From Gammaproteobacteria bacterium (lineage in GTDB: Bacteria > Pseudomonadota > Gammaproteobacteria > Xanthomonadales > Wenzhouxiangellaceae), in assembly GCA_021772975.1 (NCBI GenBank), contig JAJFKY010000016.1:404795-468794 (forward strand): a DNA stretch of 64,000 nt. The letters run 5' to 3'. This document shows positions 33,887-43,150 of this stretch, piece after piece (within the stretch, counting starts at the first letter, position 1; the number at the start of each line of letters is the position of its first letter). The translations under genes and the position numbers were made by a program. The notes beneath the pieces were generated by a model. It had not been told where the DNA came from. It was given only the letters and a program-made list of their open reading frames with translations, and did no database searches.

Positions 33887-34462
33887 TTAGTGATGGGTTT
33901 TGGTGAATCGCCATACGGTGGCTGGTGGTGCATTCTTCCAGACTTTCTCACAACGCTCACCTTTAATGCCTAGTGAGTCAGTCAACTCTATTGGTATTGG
34001 CTGATTAGGCCCATAAGTAAACTGCACCATAGCGCCGCCAGGCTGTAGCATCTCGAATGCACCGACAATAATATTTTTGCGCACTTCATGTGGCATATTC
34101 AGCAATGGCAAGCCAGATATTACAGCAGCGAGTTTTTTGTCTCTGCCTGATAGCAATCTGGGTATCTGCTGAGCGTCGCCCTGCAGGATCGCCACTTGCG
34201 GCCATAACTGTTTTAGTCTGGCGGCCATTTTGTGGTCTTTCTCCAGCGCAATGACATGTCGGCCGGTTTGTTGCAATAAAAACTCAGTGATAGCCCCTGT
34301 CCCAGGGCCAAGCTCCAGAATATCGCCTTCCGGGATATCGCCCAAAGCGCTGATCATGGCTTTCGCCAGGCCCGGGCTGCTGGGCGCAATGGCGCCTACC
34401 GATTTGGGGTTACGCAGCCACGCCGACCAGAAGCGGCGCAGGTGATTGAATGATTTAATCAA
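33887..34462 (-). CDS. PmtA-like SAM-dependent methyltransferase
   Basis: About 191 aa. The sequence FWSAWLRNPKSVGAIAPSSPGLAKAM, then ILELGPGTGAITEFLL (SAM motif I), VIALEKDHKMAARLK and AVISGLPLLNMP (motif II/IV) is typical of small phospholipid N-methyltransferase-type proteins (PmtA group) related to rRNA dimethyltransferases. It would methylate phosphatidylethanolamine or a similar substrate at the membrane. The frame opens at 34534, but that lies inside the hairpin at 34497-34538, so the in-frame TTG at 34462 (LIKSFNHLRRFW) is preferred. No clear ribosome site. Monocistronic. Confidence 0.78.
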   Translation of the reverse strand: MIKSFNHLRRFWSAWLRNPKSVGAIAPSSPGLAKAMISALGDIPEGDILELGPGTGAITEFLLQQTGRHVIALEKDHKMAARLKQLWPQVAILQGDAQQIPRLLSGRDKKLAAVISGLPLLNMPHEVRKNIIVGAFEMLQPGGAMVQFTYGPNQPIPIELTDSLGIKGERCEKVWKNAPPATVWRFTKTHH

Positions 34463-34496
34463 TAGCTGGTATCGGCAAATAACATGCGGGCAGTGT

Positions 34497-34538
34497 AACC
34501 ATGACCTATGGCCTCCGGAAAGGCCATAGGTCATGGTT
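34497..34538. terminator. Perfect 18-bp hairpin after the M14 peptidase gene
   Basis: Arms 34497-34514 and 34521-34538 pair perfectly (core ATGACCTATGGCCT), with loop CCGGAA. It lies 30 bp past the leftward peptidase gene stop. No good U-run follows on the minus strand, so it may be a weak or Rho-aided terminator, or a plain palindrome. Confidence 0.55.
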
Positions 34539-34567
34539 TGTATTTCTGGCTTTAGTTTGGGTTGTGC

Positions 34568-37198
34568 TTATTGCGGGCAGGAAACACCCGCGATATTGGT
34601 CAGCTTGATCAGATTGAGTGTGCCGCTGCCAAACTCAGGATCGGTGGAGTTATACATCATTGTGCCGCTATCGCAGCCCAGTTCAAAGGTGACCGTTCCC
34701 CACGGCGTAGGGGTCACATCATCAGGGTCGAAATCATTACCGAAGCGGCCACCCGACGAGGTCCTTACATTATCAATCACGATTCGGTTGCCGGCATCCA
34801 CGGTACCCACTCCAATCAGCCAGAGTTGATTGCCCGTGGTATCGAAGGTGTACCAGTACATGATCACCCGGCCATCAGGTAACACATGGATGGTGAAACC
34901 TTCGCTGTTACGGCTGGGGTCAAACCAGGTGCCGCTGACGAACGCTAATGGCGGCAGTTGCACGTTATCAAGCTGGCAGCCGATACCAGCGATTTGGGTA
35001 GTGGGGGCAAAATCACTGAGTTGTCCGGTCTGGCCGAAAGCACGGAACTCGACACTACCTGCATTGCATTCGTTAAATACAAATTCCAGGCTGCCCGCCT
35101 GAGTTTGGCGCACTGCGTCGGCAGGGTCGAAATCCGGTCCAAACATGGGGCCGCTGGAAAATGTCAGGTTATCCACCACAATTCGGTTACCCAGGGTTTC
35201 ACCGATACCAATTAACCAACGCTGGTTGCCCTGTTCATCAAACGTGGCCCAGGATACTGCTACCCGGCCATCGGGCAGTATTTCAATGATGTAGCCAATG
35301 CCATCCTGCGCCAATGATTGCCAGGTGCCGGAAATGGTATTGTCTACGATATAGCCATCCGCTTGACTATTGCTGCTGACGATAACGCTGACGCTGCGAT
35401 CAGTGCTGCCAGGTGTGCCCTGCGCGGGTTCAACCTCATAGCCTGTCCAGTCACCATCTTGCCAGTCGACCGGTGTGGTGGGGTTGGCATCCAGACCAAA
35501 ACCAACCATATCCGTGGCGGTGATAGCGATATTGGCTGTCACCGAACCATTGATAAGCTGGTTGTTGGCGCTGCTGTCATCGATAACGAAAGGGATGGTT
35601 ACCACGTCAGTCATATAGGCCTGGAAACCACCACCGAAAAAGCCCGGCTCGAGCTGCCACTCGGCGGCCTGGGTAGGTACCGCCAGATTACCAGCAGGCG
35701 TCTCCAGACGCATGGTTATCGGCACCGTCGAATTAAACTGGCCAGGGAACGGCGTCACCTCGCCACTATCGTCTAACCAGCGCATGGGTTTATCAAAAGC
35801 GACTTCCGCGCGATAGTTCTGGCCTGGCAATAGTGGCGCCAGTTGCATAAGCGATTGTTGACGCGCGTTCTGACCCGGCTGTGATAATGGCAATTGCCGG
35901 GATTCGAACACCAGCGCGTTGGTGTCTGTATTGACGATACGGATACGCTGTATCGCGGCAGGCCCGGCCTGGTGATAGGCGCCAGCCAGTAAGGTGGCAG
36001 CCATATTTTCGCGCACCCGGCGGATTTCAGACTCCGGCAGAATGAAGCCGGAATGACCATTGGAGTTGAACCCGCCATATTCGACGCCGGCTCCGTTCAC
36101 GCCTCCGGATGGTTCCAGTTCCAGCGTCATGGAGGGAATATCAAATTCGGTACCGAAATATTCCGGCGTAAGGCCGACACCGGTGGCAGGTGAAGGCAGT
36201 TGTCCAGTGAAATAAAATCTGCCATCCGGAATGTTGGCATGATGCCCTGTCATGGCTTGGATGACGGACTGCTGGTTAGCGATCAGGGCGTTATTAAACG
36301 AAGGTGTCGGCAAGAATACTCGGGTGAATGAATGCAGATCAATATACATTCTTAAACGATCACCAATGGTGACCAGCTGCGAGCCGGGAAGCAGTTCATC
36401 GGGCGCCGCCGACAGGCTTTGTGTTTCCGGCTCTGAGAATGGACCGGTGCCGTGGTATACGATTGACTCAGGTGTTGCTGATGAACTTGCCCCCTGAGTG
36501 CCTGGTGGCGGATCGGCCCTTCTTGCCCAGAAAGGTGCGTTATTGCGGTTAAGGTCGATGCCCTGAAGGTGATCGTTAACTGTGTCAAGCACTTCATCGG
36601 CGCCACGCATATTCTTGCGCCGCATGCGTCCGTCACGTGGTGAATTACTGGTGGTGCCAAAACTGTCGAGGTAGTTTTGTAGCGGGAAGCGTTGGGTCTG
36701 CAGAAATCCGTCGATATTGAGTACCGGCACCACTGCCACATTGATATTTTCGAGCAGGTATTGATAGAAATACTGATCTTCAGCCTGGTCAGCCATTAAT
36801 TCCAGTATGCCGGTGGCTACCTCCGGGCTTTGCCATTCACGCGCATGAATACCGCCGTTTATTAGTACGCTGCCTTCAGTACGGCCGTCGGTGGTGAGCG
36901 GATCAGGGTCACTCAACACGTACATGCTGATCTCGCGGCCTTGAAAAGTATTGCCGATAACGAAGCGGCTGATGCCTTCATGGGTGTTGGTCAGATCAAG
37001 GTGCCGGGCATGCAGTGCTGAATAGCTGCGAAAACCATCAAACGGCAGAGGCGTATCCTGCGGTATGGGAACCGGATAGCCTAAGCCCAACTCGCCGGGG
37101 CCTTCAGTCCACGAGACCAGGCGCTGAGCGCCGGCGGCGCTGGCCATCAATAATACTGCCAGACCGCAAAGTGCGCGTGTGGTATGTGCCTTCATCAT
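34568..37198 (-). CDS. Secreted M14 zinc carboxypeptidase with C-terminal repeat domains
   Basis: 876 aa. A signal peptide (residues 1-24, ending ASAAGAQ) precedes a carboxypeptidase A-type domain. Zinc ligands HxxE are in GGIHAREWQSPE, the Arg/Asn pair in GIDLNRNNAPFW, the third zinc His in YIDLHSF and the catalytic Glu in MTLELEPSG, so the active site is complete. Residues about 440-600 are beta-rich. The last 250 residues contain two copies of a 110-aa module: SGTWxxxxRxxxGxxIxxLPDGRVxxxWxTFDxxGNQxWLIGxG, each ending near an FGxDFDP motif. It should release C-terminal residues from peptides outside the cell. The partner gene overlaps its start by 4 bp. Confidence 0.85.
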   Translation of the reverse strand: MMKAHTTRALCGLAVLLMASAAGAQRLVSWTEGPGELGLGYPVPIPQDTPLPFDGFRSYSALHARHLDLTNTHEGISRFVIGNTFQGREISMYVLSDPDPLTTDGRTEGSVLINGGIHAREWQSPEVATGILELMADQAEDQYFYQYLLENINVAVVPVLNIDGFLQTQRFPLQNYLDSFGTTSNSPRDGRMRRKNMRGADEVLDTVNDHLQGIDLNRNNAPFWARRADPPPGTQGASSSATPESIVYHGTGPFSEPETQSLSAAPDELLPGSQLVTIGDRLRMYIDLHSFTRVFLPTPSFNNALIANQQSVIQAMTGHHANIPDGRFYFTGQLPSPATGVGLTPEYFGTEFDIPSMTLELEPSGGVNGAGVEYGGFNSNGHSGFILPESEIRRVRENMAATLLAGAYHQAGPAAIQRIRIVNTDTNALVFESRQLPLSQPGQNARQQSLMQLAPLLPGQNYRAEVAFDKPMRWLDDSGEVTPFPGQFNSTVPITMRLETPAGNLAVPTQAAEWQLEPGFFGGGFQAYMTDVVTIPFVIDDSSANNQLINGSVTANIAITATDMVGFGLDANPTTPVDWQDGDWTGYEVEPAQGTPGSTDRSVSVIVSSNSQADGYIVDNTISGTWQSLAQDGIGYIIEILPDGRVAVSWATFDEQGNQRWLIGIGETLGNRIVVDNLTFSSGPMFGPDFDPADAVRQTQAGSLEFVFNECNAGSVEFRAFGQTGQLSDFAPTTQIAGIGCQLDNVQLPPLAFVSGTWFDPSRNSEGFTIHVLPDGRVIMYWYTFDTTGNQLWLIGVGTVDAGNRIVIDNVRTSSGGRFGNDFDPDDVTPTPWGTVTFELGCDSGTMMYNSTDPEFGSGTLNLIKLTNIAGVSCPQ

Positions 37199-38241
37199 GG
37201 CGTTTCGCTGCGTAGCTGAAGGATTAACTGAATCCGTGCCTGCAGCATTTCATTGCTCTGTTCGGATTCGGCCTGCAGCTCTTGCAGCTGGCTGGCTGTG
37301 AGTATTTTTGCCAGAGTCATGGCTGCATTGACGCCGCGCAGCGGATCAGGCAACTGCCTGATCATGGTATCAATTGCATCGGAATCTGAGTGCCGGCTGG
37401 CCAGCGCACTCAGTGCCAGACCGGCTATGGCCGGATCAGGGTGATCACTGATGGCGGTCAGCAGTTCAATCGCTGCCGCGGCGCTGAATGGATTAGTGTC
37501 TGACTGCAGCGTTTTTAGCATGTCCAGTGCCAGCGATGCGCTGACCCGTGAGCCCATTTGGGCTGCTGTTTCCAGCTCACCACTGCCATAGGCGGCAGCC
37601 ATCGTCAGATCCGGATAATCCAGTGGTTGCTGCATCATCAGGCCATAAATGTCCGCCAGCGTTGCCTGATCAAGCTGAGCGTTGCGCAGAGCGGTAACAA
37701 TGTAACGCCGTTCCGTGGCGTCGGCAGTCTGCCAGATAGGAATAAGATTGGTGCTGTTTAACTGTGCATTGAGTTCCTGATAATGCCATTCGTTAAGTGC
37801 GCCGTTGGCACTGGCGGCAATATTAAAAGCGGGCTGGGTATAGCGGGGGTCGTCGTGATGCTCAATCCGCAGCTTACTCTGGTAAGCCGTCAACTCCAGC
37901 ATCACCGCCCGCTGGGCTGCATTGGGTGTCAGGGTCCGCAGACGATGGGTAAGGCGGAACAGGATCGCTTCCTTCTGGACCAGGCTGAGAGCATTGTCTG
38001 TCATCAATCCGTGTACCAGATTGAGTGCATCAGGTACTTTGGCGGTACTCAGCCAATGGGTGAACTGACGCGCTTTACTGGTGATAACCTGCGAGGATGC
38101 CTGGCTTTGCAGCTGCGCCGGGCTGAGGGTTTCGCTCTCGACGGCCAGTTCGACATCAGGTACAGTGGAAGTTGAGGTATGCGCCGACTCTGCTAGCAGA
38201 GCAGGGAGGCTGATCAATATACAAAGGCAGAGCCGACGCAT
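37195..38241 (-). CDS. Exported helical-repeat protein, partner of the M14 peptidase
   Basis: About 348 aa, family not recognised. A signal peptide (MRRLCLCILISLPALLAES) is followed by helical repeats, with Ala/Leu-rich stretches such as EAILFRLTHRLR, IYGLMMQQPLDYPDLTMA and LLTAISDHPDPAIAGLALSAL, which resemble HEAT or ARM repeats. The frame opens at 38271, but ATG at 38241 begins the signal peptide and is preferred. Its stop overlaps the peptidase start as ATGA, so the two are made together. It may chaperone, bind or regulate the peptidase in the periplasm. This is inference from context. Confidence 0.68.
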   Translation of the reverse strand: MRRLCLCILISLPALLAESAHTSTSTVPDVELAVESETLSPAQLQSQASSQVITSKARQFTHWLSTAKVPDALNLVHGLMTDNALSLVQKEAILFRLTHRLRTLTPNAAQRAVMLELTAYQSKLRIEHHDDPRYTQPAFNIAASANGALNEWHYQELNAQLNSTNLIPIWQTADATERRYIVTALRNAQLDQATLADIYGLMMQQPLDYPDLTMAAAYGSGELETAAQMGSRVSASLALDMLKTLQSDTNPFSAAAAIELLTAISDHPDPAIAGLALSALASRHSDSDAIDTMIRQLPDPLRGVNAAMTLAKILTASQLQELQAESEQSNEMLQARIQLILQLRSETP

Positions 38242-38314
38242 GGGGCTAATATACGATATTATTCGTAGCATGTCCAGGGTTTATTCTCATCGATTTCAAC
38301 AGGCAGCAATTTAT

Positions 38315-38327
38315 AGCACACTGTGCT
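38315..38327. promoter_or_regulatory. Palindrome AGCACACTGTGCT near the rpsP promoter
   Basis: A perfect inverted repeat around a central C, identical to the core at 2387-2401. It touches the -35 region of the rpsP promoter. It could be a regulator site; chance is not excluded. Confidence 0.35.
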
Positions 38328-38355
38328 TTCAAAGTGCGTTTTTTGCAGTTATAAT
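38326..38355 (+). promoter_or_regulatory. Candidate sigma-70 promoter for rpsP
   Basis: A perfect -10 TATAAT at 38350-38355 with a weak -35 TTTCAA 17 bp upstream, about 50 bp before the rpsP ATG. It would drive rpsP-rimM-trmD-rplS. Confidence 0.5.
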
Positions 38356-38407
38356 GGCCTGCTAAGTTTTGTAAATTACAACAGATTCGATCAGGCAGAA
38401 TAGCAAT

Positions 38408-38710
38408 ATGGTTAAGATACGATTGGCCCGCGGCGGCGCCAAAAAACAGCCTTTCTATCACATAGTGGTTACTGACAGCCGCAACAGTCGTGATGGACGC
38501 AACATCGAGCGACTGGGTTTTTTCAACCCGGTAGCGCGCGGCCAGGATGAACGTCTGCGCCTGGATCTCAGTCGTGTTGATCACTGGCTTGGCGAAGGCG
38601 CGCAGTTGAGTGAACGGGTCAGCAAGCTGGTTAAAGAGCAGCGTAAGGTGCCCGCACCCGCTTCGGCTGGTGATAGTGAGCAGGCACCGGCGGAAGCCGC
38701 GGCAGCCTGA
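38408..38710 (+). CDS. rpsP: 30S ribosomal protein S16
   Basis: 100 aa. S16 helps assemble the 30S 5' domain. The start [21 protein letters not shown] and [14 protein letters not shown] are diagnostic. The final 25 residues are an Ala/Glu/Pro-rich tail beyond the usual end. It starts the operon rpsP-rimM-trmD-rplS in the standard gammaproteobacterial order, but ffh, which usually lies upstream, is missing; the peptidase partner gene is there on the other strand. Confidence 0.97.
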   Translation: MVKIRLARGGAKKQPFYHIVVTDSRNSRDGRNIERLGFFNPVARGQDERLRLDLSRVDHWLGEGAQLSERVSKLVKEQRKVPAPASAGDSEQAPAEAAAA

Positions 38711-38779
38711 GCCCATAGTCAGTACCGGCTGATCAATCGTCGGCTGGCAACAATCTGGGTGATGGATTGAAACAGCGTT

Positions 38780-39295
38780 GTGGAAACAGTTGTTATTGGC
38801 GAAATCACCGGTGTGTATGGCGTTAAAGGCTGGCTCAGGCTGAGGTCTTGGACACAGCCGCTGGAACAGGTCTTTAGCTATCAGCCCTGGCTGTTAGTCG
38901 ATCAGGGGGGCGAGCAGGGCGCCGCGCCCAGACAGGCACCACAGCTATTGACCCAGCGTGCTCATGGCGGTCACTTCGTCATCAGCCTGGAAGGCGTGAC
39001 TGACCGTGATCAGGCAGCTCAATTGGTCGGGCAGCAGGTGCATGTTGCCAGAGACAGGTTGCCGGAGTTGCCTGAGGATGAATATTACTGGGCGGAACTG
39101 GTGGGTATGCAGGTGAGTAACCTGGCCGGATGCGAGTTTGGCAAAGTCAGTGATTTACTGGAGACCGGTGCCAATGACGTGCTGGTGATTGAGGGCGAAC
39201 GGCAGCGTTTAGTGCCATTTGTGCAGGGTCAGACCGTGACCAGCATTGATCGCTCCGCCGGTCGCATAGTGGTGGACTGGGATAGCGACTTTTAG
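38780..39295 (+). CDS. rimM: Ribosome maturation factor RimM
   Basis: 171 aa. RimM binds S19 and assists 30S head maturation. The N-terminal barrel has VIGEITGVYGVKGWLRLRS and the PRC-barrel domain has YYWAELVGMQVSN and DVLVIEG. The start is GTG at 38780 with no strong ribosome site, so it may depend on rpsP translation. It is followed by trmD after 17 bp. Full length. Confidence 0.95.
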   Translation: METVVIGEITGVYGVKGWLRLRSWTQPLEQVFSYQPWLLVDQGGEQGAAPRQAPQLLTQRAHGGHFVISLEGVTDRDQAAQLVGQQVHVARDRLPELPEDEYYWAELVGMQVSNLAGCEFGKVSDLLETGANDVLVIEGERQRLVPFVQGQTVTSIDRSAGRIVVDWDSDF

Positions 39296-39312
39296 GCGCT
39301 GCCGCGGACCTT

Positions 39313-40071
39313 ATGCGTATTGATGTCATTACTCTGTTTCCCGAGTGGATACAGCAGTTGACAACCCTGGGTGTGACAGGTCGGGCTATCACCGATGGCA
39401 AGGTCGAGTTGATCACCTGGAATCCGCGTGATTTTACCGATGACCGGCACAATCAGGTGGATGACCGTCCCTATGGTGGCGGACCCGGTATGGTCATGCT
39501 GGCTGAACCGCTGGCACGCACGCTGGCTGAAGTGCAGCGGCAGGACCAGGCCAGAACACTGGTCAGCGGCATGAGTCCGCAGGGCAGGGTGCTGGACCAG
39601 CAGGCAGTACGGGAGCTGGCGAAACGGCCGCGCCTGATCCTGCTGTGCGGGCGCTACGAAGCTATCGATCAGCGTTTGCTGGATAGCTGCGTTGATGAAC
39701 AGTGGTCACTGGGTGATTACGTGATCAGCGGCGGTGAGCTGGCGGCGGGCGTGGTGATAGACGCGGTACTGAGACTGCAGCCAGGGGTTCTGGGGCATCA
39801 ACAATCGGCGGAACAGGATTCGTTCAGCCAGAATGCGACAACAGGCAACGGTCTGCTGGATTGTCCGCATTACACCCGCCCGGAAGACTGGCGGGGACAA
39901 ACGGTGCCGGAGATTTTGCTGTCCGGTAACCACGCGGCGATAGCCGACTGGCGGCGTCAGCAGGCATTGCTGGCGACCTGGAAAACGCGTCCGGAACTTT
40001 TGGCCGGTGCGGTATTAAGTGAAAAGGATCAAAGGTTGCTGGCTGCCGCATTAGCAGATCAGGAAGCGTAA
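39313..40071 (+). CDS. trmD: tRNA (guanine-N1)-methyltransferase TrmD
   Basis: 252 aa. TrmD makes m1G37 in tRNAs that read CNN and GGN-type codons, preventing frameshifts. [33 protein letters not shown] (knot) and [14 protein letters not shown] are family signatures. The length is normal and the trefoil-knot SAM site is complete. It sits in the rpsP operon between rimM and rplS. Confidence 0.96.
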   Translation: MRIDVITLFPEWIQQLTTLGVTGRAITDGKVELITWNPRDFTDDRHNQVDDRPYGGGPGMVMLAEPLARTLAEVQRQDQARTLVSGMSPQGRVLDQQAVRELAKRPRLILLCGRYEAIDQRLLDSCVDEQWSLGDYVISGGELAAGVVIDAVLRLQPGVLGHQQSAEQDSFSQNATTGNGLLDCPHYTRPEDWRGQTVPEILLSGNHAAIADWRRQQALLATWKTRPELLAGAVLSEKDQRLLAAALADQEA

Positions 40072-40126
40072 CCGGCAACCAGTGGATAATTTTGTACCCG
40101 GCAGATACCGGGTTTTGGAGTATGAG

Positions 40127-40477
40127 ATGAGCAACATTATCAGTCAGATTGAGCAGGAACAGTTACGTGAACTGCCTGAATTTGCACCCGGTGACACCAT
40201 TGTCGTCAATGTTCGTATCCGTGAGGGTGAGCGCGAACGGATACAGGCATTTGAAGGCGTGGTCATCGCCAAACGCAACCGCGGTCTGCACAGCGCTTTT
40301 ACGGTTCGCAAGATGTCGCATGGCACCGGCGTGGAACGTGTATTTCAGAGCCATAGCCCGTTGATTGATTCGGTTGAAGTCAAGCGCAGAGGCCGCGTTC
40401 GCCGCGCCAAATTGTATTATCTGCGTGATCGCACCGGTAAATCCGCCCGTATTCGCGAGAAACTGGCGACCAAATAA
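40127..40477 (+). CDS. rplS: 50S ribosomal protein L19
   Basis: 116 aa. L19 lies at the subunit interface. [32 protein letters not shown] and [20 protein letters not shown] are diagnostic. The frame opens at 40082, but the family start is [17 protein letters not shown] lies 6 nt before it, which fixes the start. Last gene of the operon; the DUF4442 gene follows after 37 bp and may be read through. Confidence 0.96.
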   Translation: MSNIISQIEQEQLRELPEFAPGDTIVVNVRIREGERERIQAFEGVVIAKRNRGLHSAFTVRKMSHGTGVERVFQSHSPLIDSVEVKRRGRVRRAKLYYLRDRTGKSARIREKLATK

Positions 40478-40514
40478 GACCTGGTTGGCTGGGTAACCTC
40501 AGCGCCATTGGCTG

Positions 40515-40985
40515 ATGAGTATCCGTCCGGGCCTGTTCCGGCATTTGATGAACCTGTGGGCGCCGTTTCGCGGCGCCGGCATTTGGGTTGAATATATCGC
40601 GCCTGACTGGTGCGAGGTCAAAGTCCGGCTAAAACTTCATTGGTACAACCGCAATGCGGTTGGCGCCCATTTTGGCGGCAGTCTGTATTCCGTCACCGAC
40701 CCCTTCTTCATGCTGATGTATATGCACGCCCTGGGCAGTGCTTACCGCGTCTGGGATCAGCACGCTACGATTCGCTTTATCAGACCTGGAAAAGGTATCG
40801 TGCGCGCCCATTTCAAACTCACCCAGCAGGATCTGGAGCGCGCCCGACAGGCCACTGCCGACGGGGCGAAACACCTGCCGCAACATACTGTGCAGGTGCT
40901 CAATGCCGATCAGAAGGTGGTGGCGGAAGTTGATAAAACGATCTATATCCGCAGCAAACAACCGCTCAGCAAGCCATCGCTGTAA
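40515..40985 (+). CDS. DUF4442 hotdog-fold protein (putative thioesterase)
   Basis: 156 aa. The pattern LMNLWAPFRGAGIWVEYI, HWYNRNAVGAHFGGSLYSVTDPFFMLM and ATIRFIRPGKGIVRAHF is that of DUF4442, a hotdog-fold family related to acyl-CoA thioesterases. The conserved Asn/His/Gly segment (RNAVGAHFGGS) would hold the active site. Substrate unknown. It lies just downstream of rplS on the same strand. A fatty-acyl substrate is likely from the fold. Confidence 0.8.
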   Translation: MSIRPGLFRHLMNLWAPFRGAGIWVEYIAPDWCEVKVRLKLHWYNRNAVGAHFGGSLYSVTDPFFMLMYMHALGSAYRVWDQHATIRFIRPGKGIVRAHFKLTQQDLERARQATADGAKHLPQHTVQVLNADQKVVAEVDKTIYIRSKQPLSKPSL

Positions 40986-41106
40986 GCAGCCCGATAAGCA
41001 GACTTGGCTGATCCGCGCCGCCCGATTCGGGGATTGATTTCACGCTGACAAAAAACTGGCCCGGCCCGGGCAATCTCGACACAAGCCTTGCTGGCGCGCC
41101 GCCTGG

Positions 41107-41135
41107 CTTGAAAAGCAACCTCAGGCCACCCACTT
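41107..41135 (+). promoter_or_regulatory. Candidate heat-shock (sigma-32) promoter for htpG
   Basis: CTTGAA, then 15 bp, then ACCCACTT. The sigma-32 consensus is CTTGAA with CCCCATNT at 13-15 bp. The -35 is perfect and the -10 matches at five of seven defined positions. It lies 31 bp before the htpG start. The gap from 40986 to 41165 holds nothing else. Confidence 0.45.
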
Positions 41136-41165
41136 AAGCGACTTGTTCCCGCTTATTTATTTGCC

Positions 41166-43097
41166 ATGACTACAAGCAAAGCTAAATCAAAAACCCAGTC
41201 CAAGTCGAAGTCGAAGTCTAAAGCGAGCAGCAAGCCCAGCTCCAAGCCGCAAACTGAGCAACATGTCTTCCAGGCAGAAGTTCAGCAGTTGCTGCATCTG
41301 ATGGTGCACTCGCTGTACTCCAATCGCGAAATTTTTCTGCGCGAGTTGATTTCCAATGCCGCTGATGCCTGCGACAAATTACGCTTTCAGGCATTGTCGG
41401 ACGACACACTGCTGGCCGACGACGCTGAATTGCGAATTCGGGTAGAGCTGGATGAGGACAACAATACCATTGCCGTTACTGATAACGGTATTGGCATGAA
41501 CCATGCCGAAGTGATTGAAAACATCGGCACGATCGCGCGTTCCGGCACCCGTCAGTTTCTCAAGGATCTGGAAGCCAAGGATGCTGATCAGGCGCAGTTG
41601 ATTGGTCAATTCGGAGTCGGTTTTTATTCGGCCTTTATCGTCGCTGAACAGGTTACTCTGGAAACCCGGCGTGCCGATCAGCCCGCCGATCAGGCAACTC
41701 GTTGGGTATCCGAAGGGACTGGTGAATACACCCTGGAAACCATTGAGCGCGCCGCCCGTGGCACCACGGTGCTGATCAAGCTTAAAGATGATGCCAAGGA
41801 GTTCGCGCAGGATTACCGCACCCGCTCAATTATCCAGCGTTATTCCGGACACATCAGTTTTCCCATTCAGATGCTGCACACACCGCCCAAGGCGGAAGAC
41901 AGTGATGTCGAACCGACACCAGAATGGCAAACCATCAATGACACCACCGCGATGTGGGCCAAGCCCAAGCAGGAACTGAGCAACGAGGATTATCAGAACT
42001 TCTATCAAAGCCTGGCGCACGATGCAAAACCGGCACTGAGCTGGAGCCATAACAAGGTCGAAGGCAAGCAAAGTTATACCAGCCTGCTGTATGTGCCTGA
42101 ACAGGCGCCGTTTGATATGGCTTTCAACCGTGATGAGCGCTCCGGCCTGAAATTATATGTACGGCGGGTGTTTATTATGGATGCCGCTGAACAACTGGTA
42201 CCGCGCTACCTGCGTTTTATCCGGGGTGTGGTTGATTCCTCGGACTTGCCGCTGAATGTATCGCGCGAAATTCTGCAGGAAAACGAGCTGCTGACCAAGA
42301 TTAAAAGTGCCGTGGTCAAACGCAGTCTGGATATGCTCAAGAAAATTGGCAAAGACAAAGAGCAATATCTGAAGTTCTGGAAGCAATTCGGCTCAGTACT
42401 CAAAGAAGGCATTGTTGAGGATCATGCCAATCGCGAGGCGGTAGCGGATTTATTGCGCTTTCCATCCACTAAAACCGAAGCCGGTGAATTAACCTCGCTG
42501 CAGGAATATGTTGAGCGCATGCCGGCTGACCAGGAGCACATCTGGTATATCACCGCCGATAATCCCAAAGCCGCGGCCAACAGTCCACACCTGGAGTGGT
42601 TCCGGAAACAGGGTATTGAAGTGATTTTGATGGGCGACCGCATCGATGAGTGGGTGATGGGTTACTGGCACGAATACGGCGGCAAATCCTTCAAATCCAT
42701 TGCCAAGGGCGAACTGGATAAAGAGGAACAACCGGAACTGTCCGAAGATGATCAAAAGCTGATGGAGCGCTTGCAGAAGCTGCTGGACGGCAAAGTTCAG
42801 GAAGTTCGGCCCAGTCGGCGTCTGACCGAATCAGCCGCCTGTCTGGTATTGGACGAACACGCCATGGCCATGCATATGCAGATGATGCTGCAGCAGGCCG
42901 GCCAGGATATCCCAGGCAGTCTGCCTCATCTGGAAATTAATCTGGAGCATGATCTGGTGCAGCGGGTAGCCGGCGCGGATGACGCGCAATTTGAAGATCT
43001 GGGGCAGCTGCTGTTCGAGCAGGCCGTGCTCAGTGAGGGCGGACAACTGGAAGATCCGGCCGGCTTTGTGCAGCGGGTCAATCGACTGATAGCCTGA
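41166..43097 (+). CDS. htpG: Chaperone HtpG (Hsp90)
   Basis: 643 aa. Hsp90-type ATP-dependent chaperone. N-domain: LLHLMVHSLYSNREIFLRELISNAADACDKLRF, with ATP-site residues DNGIGM and GTIARSGT, and GQFGVGFYSAFIVA. Middle: RGVVDSSDLPLNVSREIL and QEN-E. C-terminal: HMQMMLQQAG and dimerisation helices. It differs from usual in a Lys/Ser-rich low-complexity N-terminal extension of about 28 residues before the conserved part. There is no internal ATG before the conserved start, so the extension is probably real. The ribosome site is weak. Confidence 0.96.
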   Translation: MTTSKAKSKTQSKSKSKSKASSKPSSKPQTEQHVFQAEVQQLLHLMVHSLYSNREIFLRELISNAADACDKLRFQALSDDTLLADDAELRIRVELDEDNNTIAVTDNGIGMNHAEVIENIGTIARSGTRQFLKDLEAKDADQAQLIGQFGVGFYSAFIVAEQVTLETRRADQPADQATRWVSEGTGEYTLETIERAARGTTVLIKLKDDAKEFAQDYRTRSIIQRYSGHISFPIQMLHTPPKAEDSDVEPTPEWQTINDTTAMWAKPKQELSNEDYQNFYQSLAHDAKPALSWSHNKVEGKQSYTSLLYVPEQAPFDMAFNRDERSGLKLYVRRVFIMDAAEQLVPRYLRFIRGVVDSSDLPLNVSREILQENELLTKIKSAVVKRSLDMLKKIGKDKEQYLKFWKQFGSVLKEGIVEDHANREAVADLLRFPSTKTEAGELTSLQEYVERMPADQEHIWYITADNPKAAANSPHLEWFRKQGIEVILMGDRIDEWVMGYWHEYGGKSFKSIAKGELDKEEQPELSEDDQKLMERLQKLLDGKVQEVRPSRRLTESAACLVLDEHAMAMHMQMMLQQAGQDIPGSLPHLEINLEHDLVQRVAGADDAQFEDLGQLLFEQAVLSEGGQLEDPAGFVQRVNRLIA

Positions 43098-43127
43098 ACC
43101 AATAGCCCGAACTAATAATCTTTCAGC

Positions 43128-43150
43128 ATTCCCACGCTCTGCGTGGGAAT
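43128..43150. terminator. Perfect 10-bp hairpin after htpG
   Basis: ATTCCCACGC and GCGTGGGAAT pair around TCT, 31 bp after the htpG stop. It may end transcription, but there is no U-run; similar palindromes are dispersed repeats in many gammaproteobacteria. The gap 43098-43369 holds nothing else clear. Confidence 0.45.
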
